From contig WARS01000016.1 in assembly GCA_008933995.1 (NCBI GenBank), forward strand, positions 10,969,848 through 11,033,847: a stretch of 64,000 nt of DNA, in the 5' to 3' direction. The notes below the pieces were generated by a model that saw nothing but the letters and a program-made list of their open reading frames with translations, searched no databases and was not told the origin of the DNA. The DNA is from Datnioides undecimradiatus (lineage: Eukaryota; Chordata; Actinopteri; Lobotiformes; Datnioididae). Below, piece after piece: positions 37,229-61,448 of the stretch; position 1 is the stretch's first letter, and every line of letters starts with the position of its first letter. The translations under genes were made by a program, and so were the position numbers.

Positions 37229-37917
37229 AGAGAGAGATTAGTTTGATCTTTTGAAGGTAACCAAAATGTTTTTCTTATTTTCATCAGAAAAGCACAAGGT
37301 GCAGCCTGTTGGTTATGACTACGCTGGCCATCGACTGAACTGTGAGTTTACATTTAAATTTTTGTGAGTTCTGAACTTTAATTTCTCATACACAATTTTT
37401 GACTATACTTTACATTTATGTTATATTTTCCTCTTGAGCACTATGTGTATACTCCTTATAAATGCAAAAACACTTAGGAGGAAAGCAGACATGTGTTACT
37501 TTTCATGTAATGGCAGTTCAATTCTCTATGCAATGAGTAAAAATTGCTAACATACTGTATGTTTCTACTGATCTTTCAACAAGATGAGGAGAATCACTCA
37601 GACATCATCATTCCCAAAGGTAACTGACTGTAATACATTTCAAAATTAGACTTGATGAATTCGACAAAGATCTAGATCCTCATTTCAGACATGATTATTT
37701 AAACTAAGAAAATTTAGACTGTAATGACCTTTTATTGCCTAATAGGAATGATCCTTCACCCCAGTCAGACTCTGTCTTGGTCAGGTAAGTTCCTAAATGC
37801 AGTTTGGTCGAAGATCATTTCATAAGTCAGTTGTCTTCGGTCCTTTGACTTTTTTCTTTTTTCAATGGACAGAACTGTCAGCCATTCAAGAAGTGGACAG
37901 TCAAGGTAGGGAATCAT

Positions 37918-37980
<63 letters not shown>

Positions 37981-38798
37981 AAATGAACCAGATCACCTAC
38001 ACATACAGTTTTTTCTGTAACTCTGTGTGTTAACAGTCTTTACAAACATTTTCCAGATGATACAGAAACTCTGCTGGATGGAAATGTTGACCAGTGTTAT
38101 ACAGGTAAAAGCTGAAAGATGCTCCTTCTGGTTTGTGTTTTTTTCCTCAGTTTGTTTCTAAAGTAAAGGATATTTCTACACTAACGTGTATTTATTTATT
38201 TTGTACAATGAATGTGAATCTCACAAGTAACTAAATGTAGTAGTAAATAAATGTAGTGGAGTAAAAAGTACAATATTTCCCTATGAAATGTAGTAGAGTA
38301 GAAGTATGGAGAAGGAGAAAATGACATACATCAAGTACTTGAGTAAATACAAGTATTTGCTTTCCACCAATGCTGTTCAGATAGTCTGACAGAAGTGACT
38401 GTGTGCACGTGTGTTTCCATTGATGATGAGAAAACTCAACAGTGGGTGGAAAAGTACTCAGAACTTTCATCGACTTTTAATGTGTTTAGTTACTTTCCAC
38501 CACTGATACTTTCCATATAACACACCAGTCCACACTTTAATATGGCACTGTATCTGGTCCATATTTTAGTAAAATTAAATAAAAGATAATCAGCATAGTT
38601 TAAAGCCTGGATGAATTTACTGTAATTGGAAATCAAATGTAACTCTGCTGAGACTCCGCATCACCCCACCCTGACTCTTTTCACTGTCATCTAGCTCCAG
38701 TCTATTTATTATATTTTTTATCCCGTCTATATTTAGCAAATCTGCATCATCGCAGCCATCCCTCCACCTTCTCTGTCACAGAGGAGCAGGCCTGGTAG
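34184..38798 (+). CDS. tmem156: tmem156, transmembrane protein 156 (ten coding exons)
   Basis: Coding exons are 34184-34271, 34831-35109, 35938-36234, 37065-37175, 37288-37341, 37584-37619, 37746-37784, 37873-37905, 38057-38104 and 38737-38798 (1047 nt, 348 aa). Exon 1 encodes a hydrophobic signal or anchor, TALLKL-like: ALTKLLILVILAFIICLPEF, which closely resembles the start of human TMEM156 as I recall it. Exons 2-3 encode a Cys-containing extracellular part with possible N-glycosylation sites (NLS, NLT, NHS, NQS, NQT). Exon 4 gives one membrane span at about residues 230-252. The remaining exons give a tail of about 95 aa with an acidic di-leucine motif (DTETLL) and stop TAG at 38796. Every intron is phase 1. 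The function of the family is unknown. The position between klhl5 and fam114a1 supports orthology. The tail exons rest on splice consensus and frame only. Confidence 0.85.
35785..35925 (+). repeat. Interspersed repeat family B, copy 2, abutting tmem156 exon 3
   Basis: The copy contains GAGCTAAATGCTAACAAC, CAGCATGCTAACAGGC, AATGCTAACATGCTGATG, CATGTTCACCATCTTTG and ATGCTAATGCTAACAG. It matches the order of blocks in the copy at 29363-29480. Its last GCTAAC (35914-35919) ends 18 bases before the AG acceptor of tmem156 exon 3. Confidence 0.65.
37190..37226. repeat. (CA)n array just inside tmem156 intron 4
   Basis: The CA run starts 14 bases after the splice donor GTAAGG of the membrane-span exon (exon end 37175). 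Confidence 0.95.
37919..37977. repeat. (CA)n array just inside tmem156 intron 8
   Basis: A pure CA run of about 29 units starts 13 bases after the donor of the 33-nt exon ending at 37905. Confidence 0.95.
38221..38505. repeat. Interspersed repeat family D, copy in tmem156 intron 9
   Basis: It contains AAGTAACTAAATGTAGTAG, ATGTAGTGGAGTAAAAAGTA, CAATATTTCCCTATGAAATG, AGTACTTGAGTAAATACAAG and, at the far end, TTAGTTACTTTCCACCACTG. I recall these as hallmarks of a very abundant percomorph repeat with GTGGTGGAAAGTAACT-like ends. Other copies are at 43736-44150, 48690-49010 and 59484-59590. Confidence 0.65.
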
Positions 38799-38848
38799 CA
38801 GAGGAGCAGCCAGAGGAGCACAGACATGGACTCGAAGTGCAGTGGTGA

Positions 38849-38854
38849 AATAAA
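38849..38854 (+). terminator. Polyadenylation signal AATAAA, tmem156 (first)
   Basis: AATAAA lies 51 bases after the tmem156 stop codon. A second AATAAA follows at 38890-38895; either or both could be used, giving a very short 3' UTR. Confidence 0.55.
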
Positions 38855-38889
38855 TTACTCTTTCAATTACCGTCTGTCTTCAAGGTGAA

Positions 38890-38895
38890 AATAAA
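38890..38895 (+). terminator. Polyadenylation signal AATAAA, tmem156 (second)
   Basis: This AATAAA is 92 bases after the stop codon. A T-rich stretch (TTTGTTTTCTCAACATTTGG) lies about 35 bases downstream, which fits a downstream processing element better than the first signal. Confidence 0.5.
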
Positions 38896-40700
38896 AACAT
38901 CTGAGACACATGAAGATGGTTAAAGCTGAGTTTGTTTTCTCAACATTTGGTCCAGTCTTACAGTCTTAGGGTACTTTACTACAAGAAACAAATGACTTGT
39001 GACTCAAACATTTTTCATTTCACATTACAAATTATTTTGTATTTTGTAAGGCAGGAGCAGGGTCGACAAATGCCTAAAAGGAGGCTTAATATCTTGCCTG
39101 TGTCAATGTATCTCTAAGAGAGAAGAGGCAGAAATAAGGAAGGGGAGAGAATACTTTATCTCCACCATACATCTATGTAACTGCGGGCTGGAGGAGCCAA
39201 TTTAAAGCTGGATATTAAAAAACAGACACTGTGAGCACCTTGGGATTGCTGCTGAGCCTCCACAGGTGGTGGAGGAAAAAGAAGAAATGGGAAATTGCTC
39301 TCTGGGGATCAAGAAGTGTATAAATTTAGATCCTGGCAAAACAGCAAACATCAAATGTCTTTATTCAGGAGGGCAAGCTGAAATACAGAAAAAACATGTT
39401 TTGGCTAATGCCCTACTCATTGAGAAGAATTAGAGGGCAGCATATGTCATTTTGTATTAAAGGAATAGTTCAACATTTTGGGAAATATACTCATTTCCTT
39501 TCTAGCCAAGACTTAGATAAGGAGAATAAATATTAAATATGCAGCTGGCACCAGCAGCCATTTAACTTAGCTTATCATTAAAATTGAAAACATGGAAACA
39601 GGAGGCCTGTGACCAAAGGTAACAAAGTGGAACGGTTAGCTCAGTTTAGCCATATCACACAAAAAGTGAGGTCACTTTTGTTTGCACTGTGCTGCAGTGG
39701 CAAAAAAGGTCACCGTGGGCTTTGGTTGATAGTTTGATAGGGGTTATTACTTCCTGCACATAACCCTCTGTAACAAAGCAATGTGTCTTATTACACTTTG
39801 TTTGTATGAATCAAACAAACCTGTCAACTAGTGAGCTGAGGCGCTCGTAGGCAAATTTTGTTACCTTTAGTCAAAGACAGGCTCACTTTTTCACTGTTTG
39901 TAGTCTCTGTGCTGAGCTAAGTGAACCGACCGCTGGCTGTCATTTCAGATTTATCAGACTGTTAGGATCTAACTCTTTGCACGGAAGCAAAATTAAGCAA
40001 ATCTATCAAAATGTCAAATTATACCTTTTTAGTGTAGCAGCACAGCAAAAAGTAATTTGAGATGAATTCACCGATGCTGCATCTTCAATATACACAAGAA
40101 GAGAAAGGAAGAACTACATATTTTCCAATTTATAGTAAAATGAGATATTCTTTCTTCCTTTCTTAGGACTGAAATATATGGTAGTTTAGTTTCATATAAT
40201 TAAACATAAACCACAAGCAAAGTATAATTATTAATACTGACATTTAGTCTCAAACCAGATTAAAACATGTCAGCAAAACAGACACTTCATTAGTGTTAAT
40301 CAATGCTCTTTCTGTTGAAATAACGATAGACCATAAAGAGTGCAAAGAAAGGTAAATATGTGTTAGTGTTGAGTCTCTTCCGCACAGTCAGTCATTATCT
40401 GTGGTTGGTTCAGAAGAACATCTTTGTTGCTGTTCAAGCAACATCTGAGCTTGAATCAGCTCAGAACACTGTTTGGTTTGTCAAAGCAAAATATCAACTG
40501 CTGAAGAAAGTTGAAATAACATCTGGAGATACAGCTTTGAAGAGATACACACACACACTCATGTGGGTCACTTCTACACAGATCTGCTTACGTATATAAA
40601 ATATTTTATGCCTGTTACTATGGCACTTTATGTAAATTAAAGCACATAATCTGAAATAATCTATTTTCCATACTTTACTGTACAACAATAGATACATTAA
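38896..40700. other. Intergenic gap between convergent tmem156 and fam114a1
   Basis: This is the 3'-to-3' gap. The MITE-like element at 39459-40030 occupies about a third of it. No gene is supported. The exact 3' end of fam114a1 (minus strand) is not called; no reverse AATAAA is seen close below 40828. Confidence 0.6.
39459..40030. mobile_element. MITE-like element (family C) with terminal inverted repeats
   Basis: The left end AAAGGAATAGTTCAACATTT, extending through GGGAAATATACTCATTTCC and GACTTAGATAAGGAG, is matched in inverted, degraded form at the right end by GGATCTAACTCTTTGCACGG, AAGCAAATCTATCAAAATG and TCAAATTATACCTTTT. The interior has no coding capacity. I recall the left end as one of the most common percomorph repeats. 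It sits in the convergent gap between tmem156 and fam114a1. Confidence 0.7.
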
Positions 40701-40723
40701 GACAAGCGGGTGAGCAGGTAGCA

Positions 40724-40726
<3 letters not shown>

Positions 40727-40813
<87 letters not shown>

Positions 40814-40827
40814 TGTTTGTGTTTGTG
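40727..40827. repeat. Interrupted (TG)n array, start of fam114a1 3' UTR
   Basis: On the fam114a1 strand the TAA stop at 40830-40828 is followed directly by about 100 bases of CA-type repeat with a few T/A interruptions. The repeat is therefore transcribed in the mature mRNA. Confidence 0.9.
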
Positions 40828-51420
<10,593 letters not shown>

Positions 51421-52001
51421 GTAACAAGAGACAAGAAAGTTCACTGCCTCAGAAACAACCGTAGGACAACTGTCGTCTGTTGCTCTGTAATTTAAGAACA
51501 AGTCAGGAGCTATTGCTAACAACTACTCATACTCATTCTGCCCAAATTGCGAATAAACCAGTGCACACACTAACCAGTTTATTAAAATGCAGCGTATTTA
51601 AAGACAGAGACAGCATATAGCCGACAACAAGCAACCATAAAAGCAGGTTACAATGATGTACTTTGCTGTTAAATAATATGTTTGGCTAATCACGAAACCA
51701 TCAACAGGATAGATAATTTTTTATCTGTCGGACCAGTCACACTACCCCAGCTGCGTAAACACGGTCTAAGAAATGTGAAGCGAAGACGCGGGTGCGCAGA
51801 AGTGTATCATCTCGCTACGGCTGGACACTTTCTAAATTGGAAATACAGAGGATTTGGTCCTGAGTTGTTGCGACTCGAGTACAAAAAAAGTACAATTAGC
51901 ATCGTTGTATACAATTATTACTAAAAACTTAAACAAACCCAATCAAATGACGGGACATATCTAAAATTCTTATATTTAGATTCGGTCACCACTGTCATAG
52001 C

Positions 52002-52073
52002 GGCTCGTTGGTCTAGGGGTATGATTCTCGCTTAGGGTGCGAGAGGTCCCGGGTTCAAATCCCGGACGAGCCC
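52002..52073 (+). tRNA. tRNA-Pro (anticodon AGG)
   Basis: The 72-base sequence folds as a standard cloverleaf. The acceptor stem GGCTCGT pairs with ACGAGCC, with discriminator C. The D-arm is TGGTCTAGGGGTATGA. The anticodon stem TCTCGC/GCGAGA flanks the loop TTAGGGT with anticodon AGG. The T-arm is TCCCGGGTTCAAATCCCGGA. The A box (TGGTCTAGGGG) and B box (GGTTCAAATCC) are intact, and a TTTT pol III stop follows at 52077-52080. No intron is present. It looks fully functional and stands alone between fam114a1 and klf3. Confidence 0.97.
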
Positions 52074-52076
52074 ACC

Positions 52077-52080
52077 TTTT
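52077..52080 (+). terminator. Pol III terminator of tRNA-Pro
   Basis: A run of four T residues starts four bases after the 3' end of the tRNA gene. A short T run is the normal RNA polymerase III stop. Confidence 0.85.
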
Positions 52081-53728
52081 CCCAGTGTGACATGGGATTC
52101 TATTATAATGCAATGACGCAACAGTTAGATCATTTTTGTTATGCTGCATTACGTGGTCCCCTTGCTCCCTCTACATTATAAGTACTGCCTAAATCTACTG
52201 TTTACAATATGAGGGCTTATGTTTCACATACTTTATTGTGAATTTCAATTGTATATATTCAAGACGGACAGTGATATTATTTGCAGTAGTTGTTGTTTGC
52301 TTTGACAACGAACCACCAAAACACCGAGACTTATTTCTTGTATTTGAAAACCTTCTAGCATCTCGTCATAATGTCACAAAACAGTAAAAATCAAATCATT
52401 CATTTTTAAAAAGACTGTTTATCTCTGTTCCGTCTTTGTTTAATCCGGGTGTTTTACTGTGTGTGTATTATAAAGGGCTTTTATAATACATCCAAGAGTC
52501 AAATAAAGTGTGACTTTTATACATTAAGTAAACCGAACTTAAGCAAAATTCAAAATTCAATTCATTTTGTTTACAAAATACCTGATGCATTAAAAACAGA
52601 TCAAATGGTTGCACAATCAGTCTGCTTCTCTACTCTAAACTACAAAATCGGTTGCTCTAGCATAAGCAAACACAAAGACTCAACACTCCATTTTGCAAAT
52701 ATTATCAATAAGTTTATTAAGTGGTATGAATATTCTGCTTCAAAATAATGCAAAGTTGCAGATAGACCTGTACAGTTATATGTTCACAGTTTAATATGTT
52801 CCCTTTGAATTGCCAACATTTAGATTAAAAAGAGTTTTATTAAAGACACAACATTATAGAAATGTATTAAATCCATTATTATGAGAGTATCAAAATCATG
52901 CTTAATAAAAACCTTTAATTGCCCTTTCAGTCTAATAATCAATTATAAAATATATATATATATATATAAAATATATATATTACAACTTAACTTTGCAGAG
53001 TTACAAAAACATTTACAAGCAAAGACCATTCAGGGGCAAATGCAGATCAGTTGAGCCGCTACATTCGGTGTGTTTGTGTGTGGATATGTGAGTCACAATT
53101 TTTTCTGGCAATAAATGACAAACCAAGACATCTGTTAAATGTTTTGGATCAAACTGACCAGCAGATATATGACTCAAAAAACTGATGTTTGGCTTTGGGA
53201 AAGTTTTCTTATATATACTATATATATATAAAGTGCACATTGGAAACATGTACAAAGACACGATAATCAAAACAATTTTGTTCTCTGGGAAATGGCATTA
53301 AAACAAGATAGTTGATGGATGTCTTTTGATAAAGAAAATTGTTGAATTAAGTGTACTTTTCTTTCAAATTACATATCCATACATGTGTGGAGGGCTAAAT
53401 TAAAACTCATCTGCTCCTTAAGAAAAACAAGAACATAAAGAGGAAATTTTCCCTGCTTTGCACTTTGTATTTTTCTGATATAAAAGTGTCTTACAATAAA
53501 AAAGGCTACCACGGTGTCACATCACAAACCAAACAATAGTTCATATAGATACACAAACTTGATATAAGACACAAAACATTTCATTGCTTCTACCCTTAAA
53601 CCAACAGAGTGGTGTCTTTTCCTCACTGACACAATAATGCCCCTGTGCAGCAACTTTCACATTTCTGAATGAAAACACAAAATAAAAACACTTCACTCCG
53701 ACAATGAACAAGACCCAGAGTCCCCCCA
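52081..53728. other. AT-rich gap between tRNA-Pro and klf3
   Basis: No gene is seen. A TA-rich microsatellite lies at 52950-52980 and another short one at about 53215-53230. The part nearest klf3 may be the far end of its 3' UTR, since reverse AATAAA (TTTATT) motifs occur repeatedly. The TLR genes that occupy this place in mammals are not here: there is no long open frame and no leucine-rich repeat pattern. Confidence 0.55.
52950..52980. repeat. (TA)n microsatellite
   Basis: Two TA runs separated by AAA lie in the AT-rich gap 3' of klf3. Confidence 0.9.
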
Positions 53729-53729
53729 T

Positions 53730-54602
53730 TTTATTTAACCTAATACCAAAAAGCACACCAGACTATGGCTGAGCTGCTTTCATTAAGTGCATGTTATCTG
53801 CCATGTGCACATATGTACAGGAGAAGCAAGCATTAGCTACCTGTATTGTGTTTTTCACTTCATGATGTAAGCTTGTAGAGGCAGATGAGGTGTGTGGTGT
53901 TTTATTGTGGCGGTCCATGAAGGAATGTTAGCATTAGCATTGCATCTCAGATAGCTGATGGCAGAAAGTTGACGTATGTATGACACGATGCACAGTGAGT
54001 GTGATATGATACATTCTAGAAAGTTTCACATTATATTGGCCTAGTTAGCAAATAACGTGTGTGTGCTTGAGTGTCTGTGTGTGTGTGAATGAGTGTGTGG
54101 GTGGGTATGTGTGTGTGTGTTTAAATCCACAATTTTTACTTGAATGCATGCAGAGAAATGAGAGCTGATGTTGCAGAAAAAGGAGCATGGGCATGCAATG
54201 TGCAGAGTCTGTGGCTTAAACAGGTGCTGATGCAGTTTGGTTCTGTGGCTGCAAGAGGGCGCTACTCTCAATCCAGCTGAGATGCTGCAGCCTCTTTCAA
54301 AAAAGATAAGAGTCTGGACCTTCCATAGCTGAGCCGAGGTTTGGTACAACAACCTTATTTCTTTAATGTCAAAATGAGCTGATGATAAATCTGCAAAAAC
54401 GTGATGTAAAGGCTGGATAATTAAATTCAGGTTAATGAGGTGAAAGGGTCTAAACTTGCACCCTGAGGAAAATTTCCCCCACACCCCATCAGAGTCCAAC
54501 GTCTAGGGCCAGCTCTTTAAAATTCCCCCCATCAAGTCAAAGTGGTACAGTCCAATATTGAGGCCAGCACCGAGTTTCTTTCAAGTTTGCTGGCGGAGGA
54601 TG
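53730..54602 (-). other. klf3: Probable 3' UTR of klf3
   Basis: The stretch follows the klf3 stop codon at 54605-54603. Candidate polyadenylation signals (TTTATT on the plus strand) are at 53901-53906 and 53730-53735. Mammalian KLF3 has a long 3' UTR, so it may run further. The end is not determined. Confidence 0.4.
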
Positions 54603-58970
<4,368 letters not shown>

Positions 58971-59111
58971 CTACAAAGTAAAACACATACATACAGCCAT
59001 CAGTACACACAGCTGGAAGAAAAATAAAAATCTTATTATCAGCTAAAATAACTTAATTAAGGTATTAGAAATACAAGGTGCTCAGTTTGCATCAGATCAC
59101 TTCCTATGACT

Positions 59112-59410
59112 CACAGTTTAGTGGTTCCCGACCAAGGAGGTGCTGGGCCCCTCCAAAGTGTGACAAGGTTGTGAGATGATTAATAGGGTTGGATGAAAGA
59201 AACAACTTAGCTCTGCCACATAGAGTTGGAGTCATTTTTCAGACTTTTTCTAACCTTTGCCTTTTTTGTGAAACATTTGGGGATTTTTACCCCATTAGGC
59301 CATGAAACAGATGTTTAAATGAGGTCCTGTGAGATGTTTAGAAAGGAAATGTGTCTTTGGTGAAACAGTTAGCAGCTCATATACACCTGAAATGTGACAA
59401 TGGGCCTCAA
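59112..59410 (+). repeat. Interspersed repeat family E
   Basis: It starts AGTGGTTCCCGACCAAGGAG and continues GGGCCCCTCCAAAG, GTGAGATGATTAATAGGG, TTTTTCTAACCTTTGCC and AGCTCATATACACCTGAAAT. I recall this order from an abundant fish repeat beginning GTGGTTCCCAACC. It is a diverged copy without coding capacity. Confidence 0.55.
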
Positions 59411-59483
59411 CAGCCTCAACTCTATTCATATATATACACACAATAATATGTTGCATTAAAAAAAAACACCATTAGATTTTTGA

Positions 59484-59590
59484 TATCTAATGAAAGTATA
59501 AAGTGTCATAAAATGGAAACACTTCAATTAGAAGTCTCTCAAAATTGCTCAGTGAGGTGAGTAAATGTACTTAATTACATTCAGTCACTG
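59484..59590. repeat. Interspersed repeat family D, terminal fragment
   Basis: It contains GTCATAAAATGGAAACAC, CTCTCAAAATTGC and GTGAGTAAATGTACTTAATT, the distal end of the family seen at 38.2, 43.7 and 48.7 kb. Confidence 0.55.
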
Positions 59591-60440
59591 TTCTGTCTTT
59601 TATTTTACTGTAAAATACAATAAATAAAGCTTGAAATTATCCAATAGTATTTCAGACAGAAGAAAGCAAAACAGAGAAACTCCTTGACAAGTCACGCTCA
59701 CATGCACACACTTTTAAAGCGCAGTAATGTAAATCACAGAGGAAAAGGGTTGACTGAGGGAGGTCTGCGTTTAACGTGTGTGTGTGTGCATCAGTATTCT
59801 CAGCCTAACTTCCAGTAAATCGTGTCTGACAAGAAAAACATAATTTTTCTGTCAAATTTGATCACATCTCCTCCTCTCTACTTCAGCCACCAGAAGCTCT
59901 TCTTTCTCACAATGTCAATCTTGTCTGACAGTTTCTCAGGTAACATATAAAAAACAATGCATGGTGTGGCTGCCGCCCAGACAATGCAATTCACAACTTT
60001 ACAATGGGTCATTTTACGAGCTTTGGAGACAGTCACGTGTGATGTGGCTAAAAAAGTGCCCAAAGTCAAAGACGGTGATTGTACCTCACAATTTTCTAAA
60101 CATCCAGGCACACACACACACACACACCACCTACTGAGGCCTGCAGAGTGTTTGGATCAAAAGCGTGTGAGGTTTCAAAGGTGGTTCCAGTTACCTTAGC
60201 TTTGAATGGCCAGGTGCAGCTGCGATGACTCGGTGTTTGTGGCTTAAGAGTGTGTTTGTGAGCATGGCTGTGTGTGTGCGTGTTCAGTGGAGCATTAAAG
60301 CAACATGAACTGTCAAAGAATGTACCCTGAGGGAGTGTGTGTGTGTGTGTGTTTGTGTGACCTGATTAAAGTCCACAGTCTGGAGACAAGTTAGCCTTTA
60401 ATTATTAACAAATGGGCAAGAACACAGGCCGACACACCCA

Positions 60441-60442
<2 letters not shown>

Positions 60443-60475
<33 letters not shown>
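60443..60475. repeat. (CA)n microsatellite
   Basis: A CA run upstream of klf3. Confidence 0.95.
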
Positions 60476-60482
<7 letters not shown>

Positions 60483-60782
60483 TTCTCAAACACACGCATG
60501 CATGCACGCACACACAGAGTCCAGATGGGGAGCAGACCAATAGGGGAGCAGGATGCTTGCTTGCTGGGTCAGGAAGGGTGTGAACATGATGAGTGAAACC
60601 TCGCCCCTGGACCGGCTCCGAGAAACAAAGAGGCTGCCGTCAGGTGGGGACTGGTATTTGTGCCTGTGTGTATGTGCGCGCACCAGTGCACACACGTGTC
60701 TTGAAGGGTGTGTTTTCTAATCCGGGTTTGTATTGTATTGTAGTTCATCTAGAGGTCAAGCAGTTGTTCTATTGTGGTGGTG

Positions 60783-60785
<3 letters not shown>

Positions 60786-60825
<40 letters not shown>
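60786..60825. repeat. (CA)n microsatellite
   Basis: A pure CA run of about 20 units upstream of klf3. Confidence 0.95.
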
Positions 60826-60829
<4 letters not shown>

Positions 60830-61410
60830 ATAATAGGAACAGGTACTGTACGAAGCACAAACTGATAAATCACGAATCGGGAAAAACCACAAAAAAGTGA
60901 CTTCTCAGTCTGTAGGTGTGAGGCGTGAGGTGTGAGTGCAGGTATTTTCCCTACACAAACATGAGATGTCCACAAGTCAGCTCAGGTTTGAAGAATCAGT
61001 CACCATCGTGAAAGTCCCCACACCTTTTGTCTGCCATTTATATATTTTCCCTCTATGACTGAAACTGTAATGCAGCAAGAGTAGGACTTCTGCAAGGGAC
61101 ACATCTCAGCTCACAATCAGTCACATATGCAAACGAGGAGACAGTATCATTGATGGAAAGCACCAAAAAACAGGCCCGGATGATGTAATCCAGCTAGAAT
61201 CACAGCTTTCAGCCTAAAGGTTCAAGTCCAACATGTACGACTGCCACTAATGATTACTATTGATTAATCTGTCCATCATGAATGGAGTCCAAAAAGGTTA
61301 CATCTGTTGACCCAGAGATAAGACCCCATTAATCTCTTAATTTTAAGTCCTGTATTTAACATTTCTAATACTTAGTATATTTAATAACTTAATTATAACA
61401 TATATATATG

Positions 61411-61448
61411 GAAATTTCCCAGTTTGGGATCAATAAAGGTTATCTATT
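61411..61448 (+). repeat. LINE 3'-tail-like fragment
   Basis: AAATTTCCCAGTTTGGGATC followed by AATAAAGGTTATCTATT resembles the 3' tail shared by several fish non-LTR retrotransposons, as I remember it. No upstream coding part is visible. Confidence 0.5.

Noticed and set aside
54041..54499. 152-codon minus-strand frame 3' of klf3
   Set aside because: It lies in the probable klf3 3' UTR and ends in a CA-repeat translation; no domain and no splice context.
52074..54602. Possible tlr1-like gene between fam114a1 and klf3, expected from mammalian synteny
   Set aside because: No long open frame, no leucine-rich repeats and no TIR motifs on either strand.
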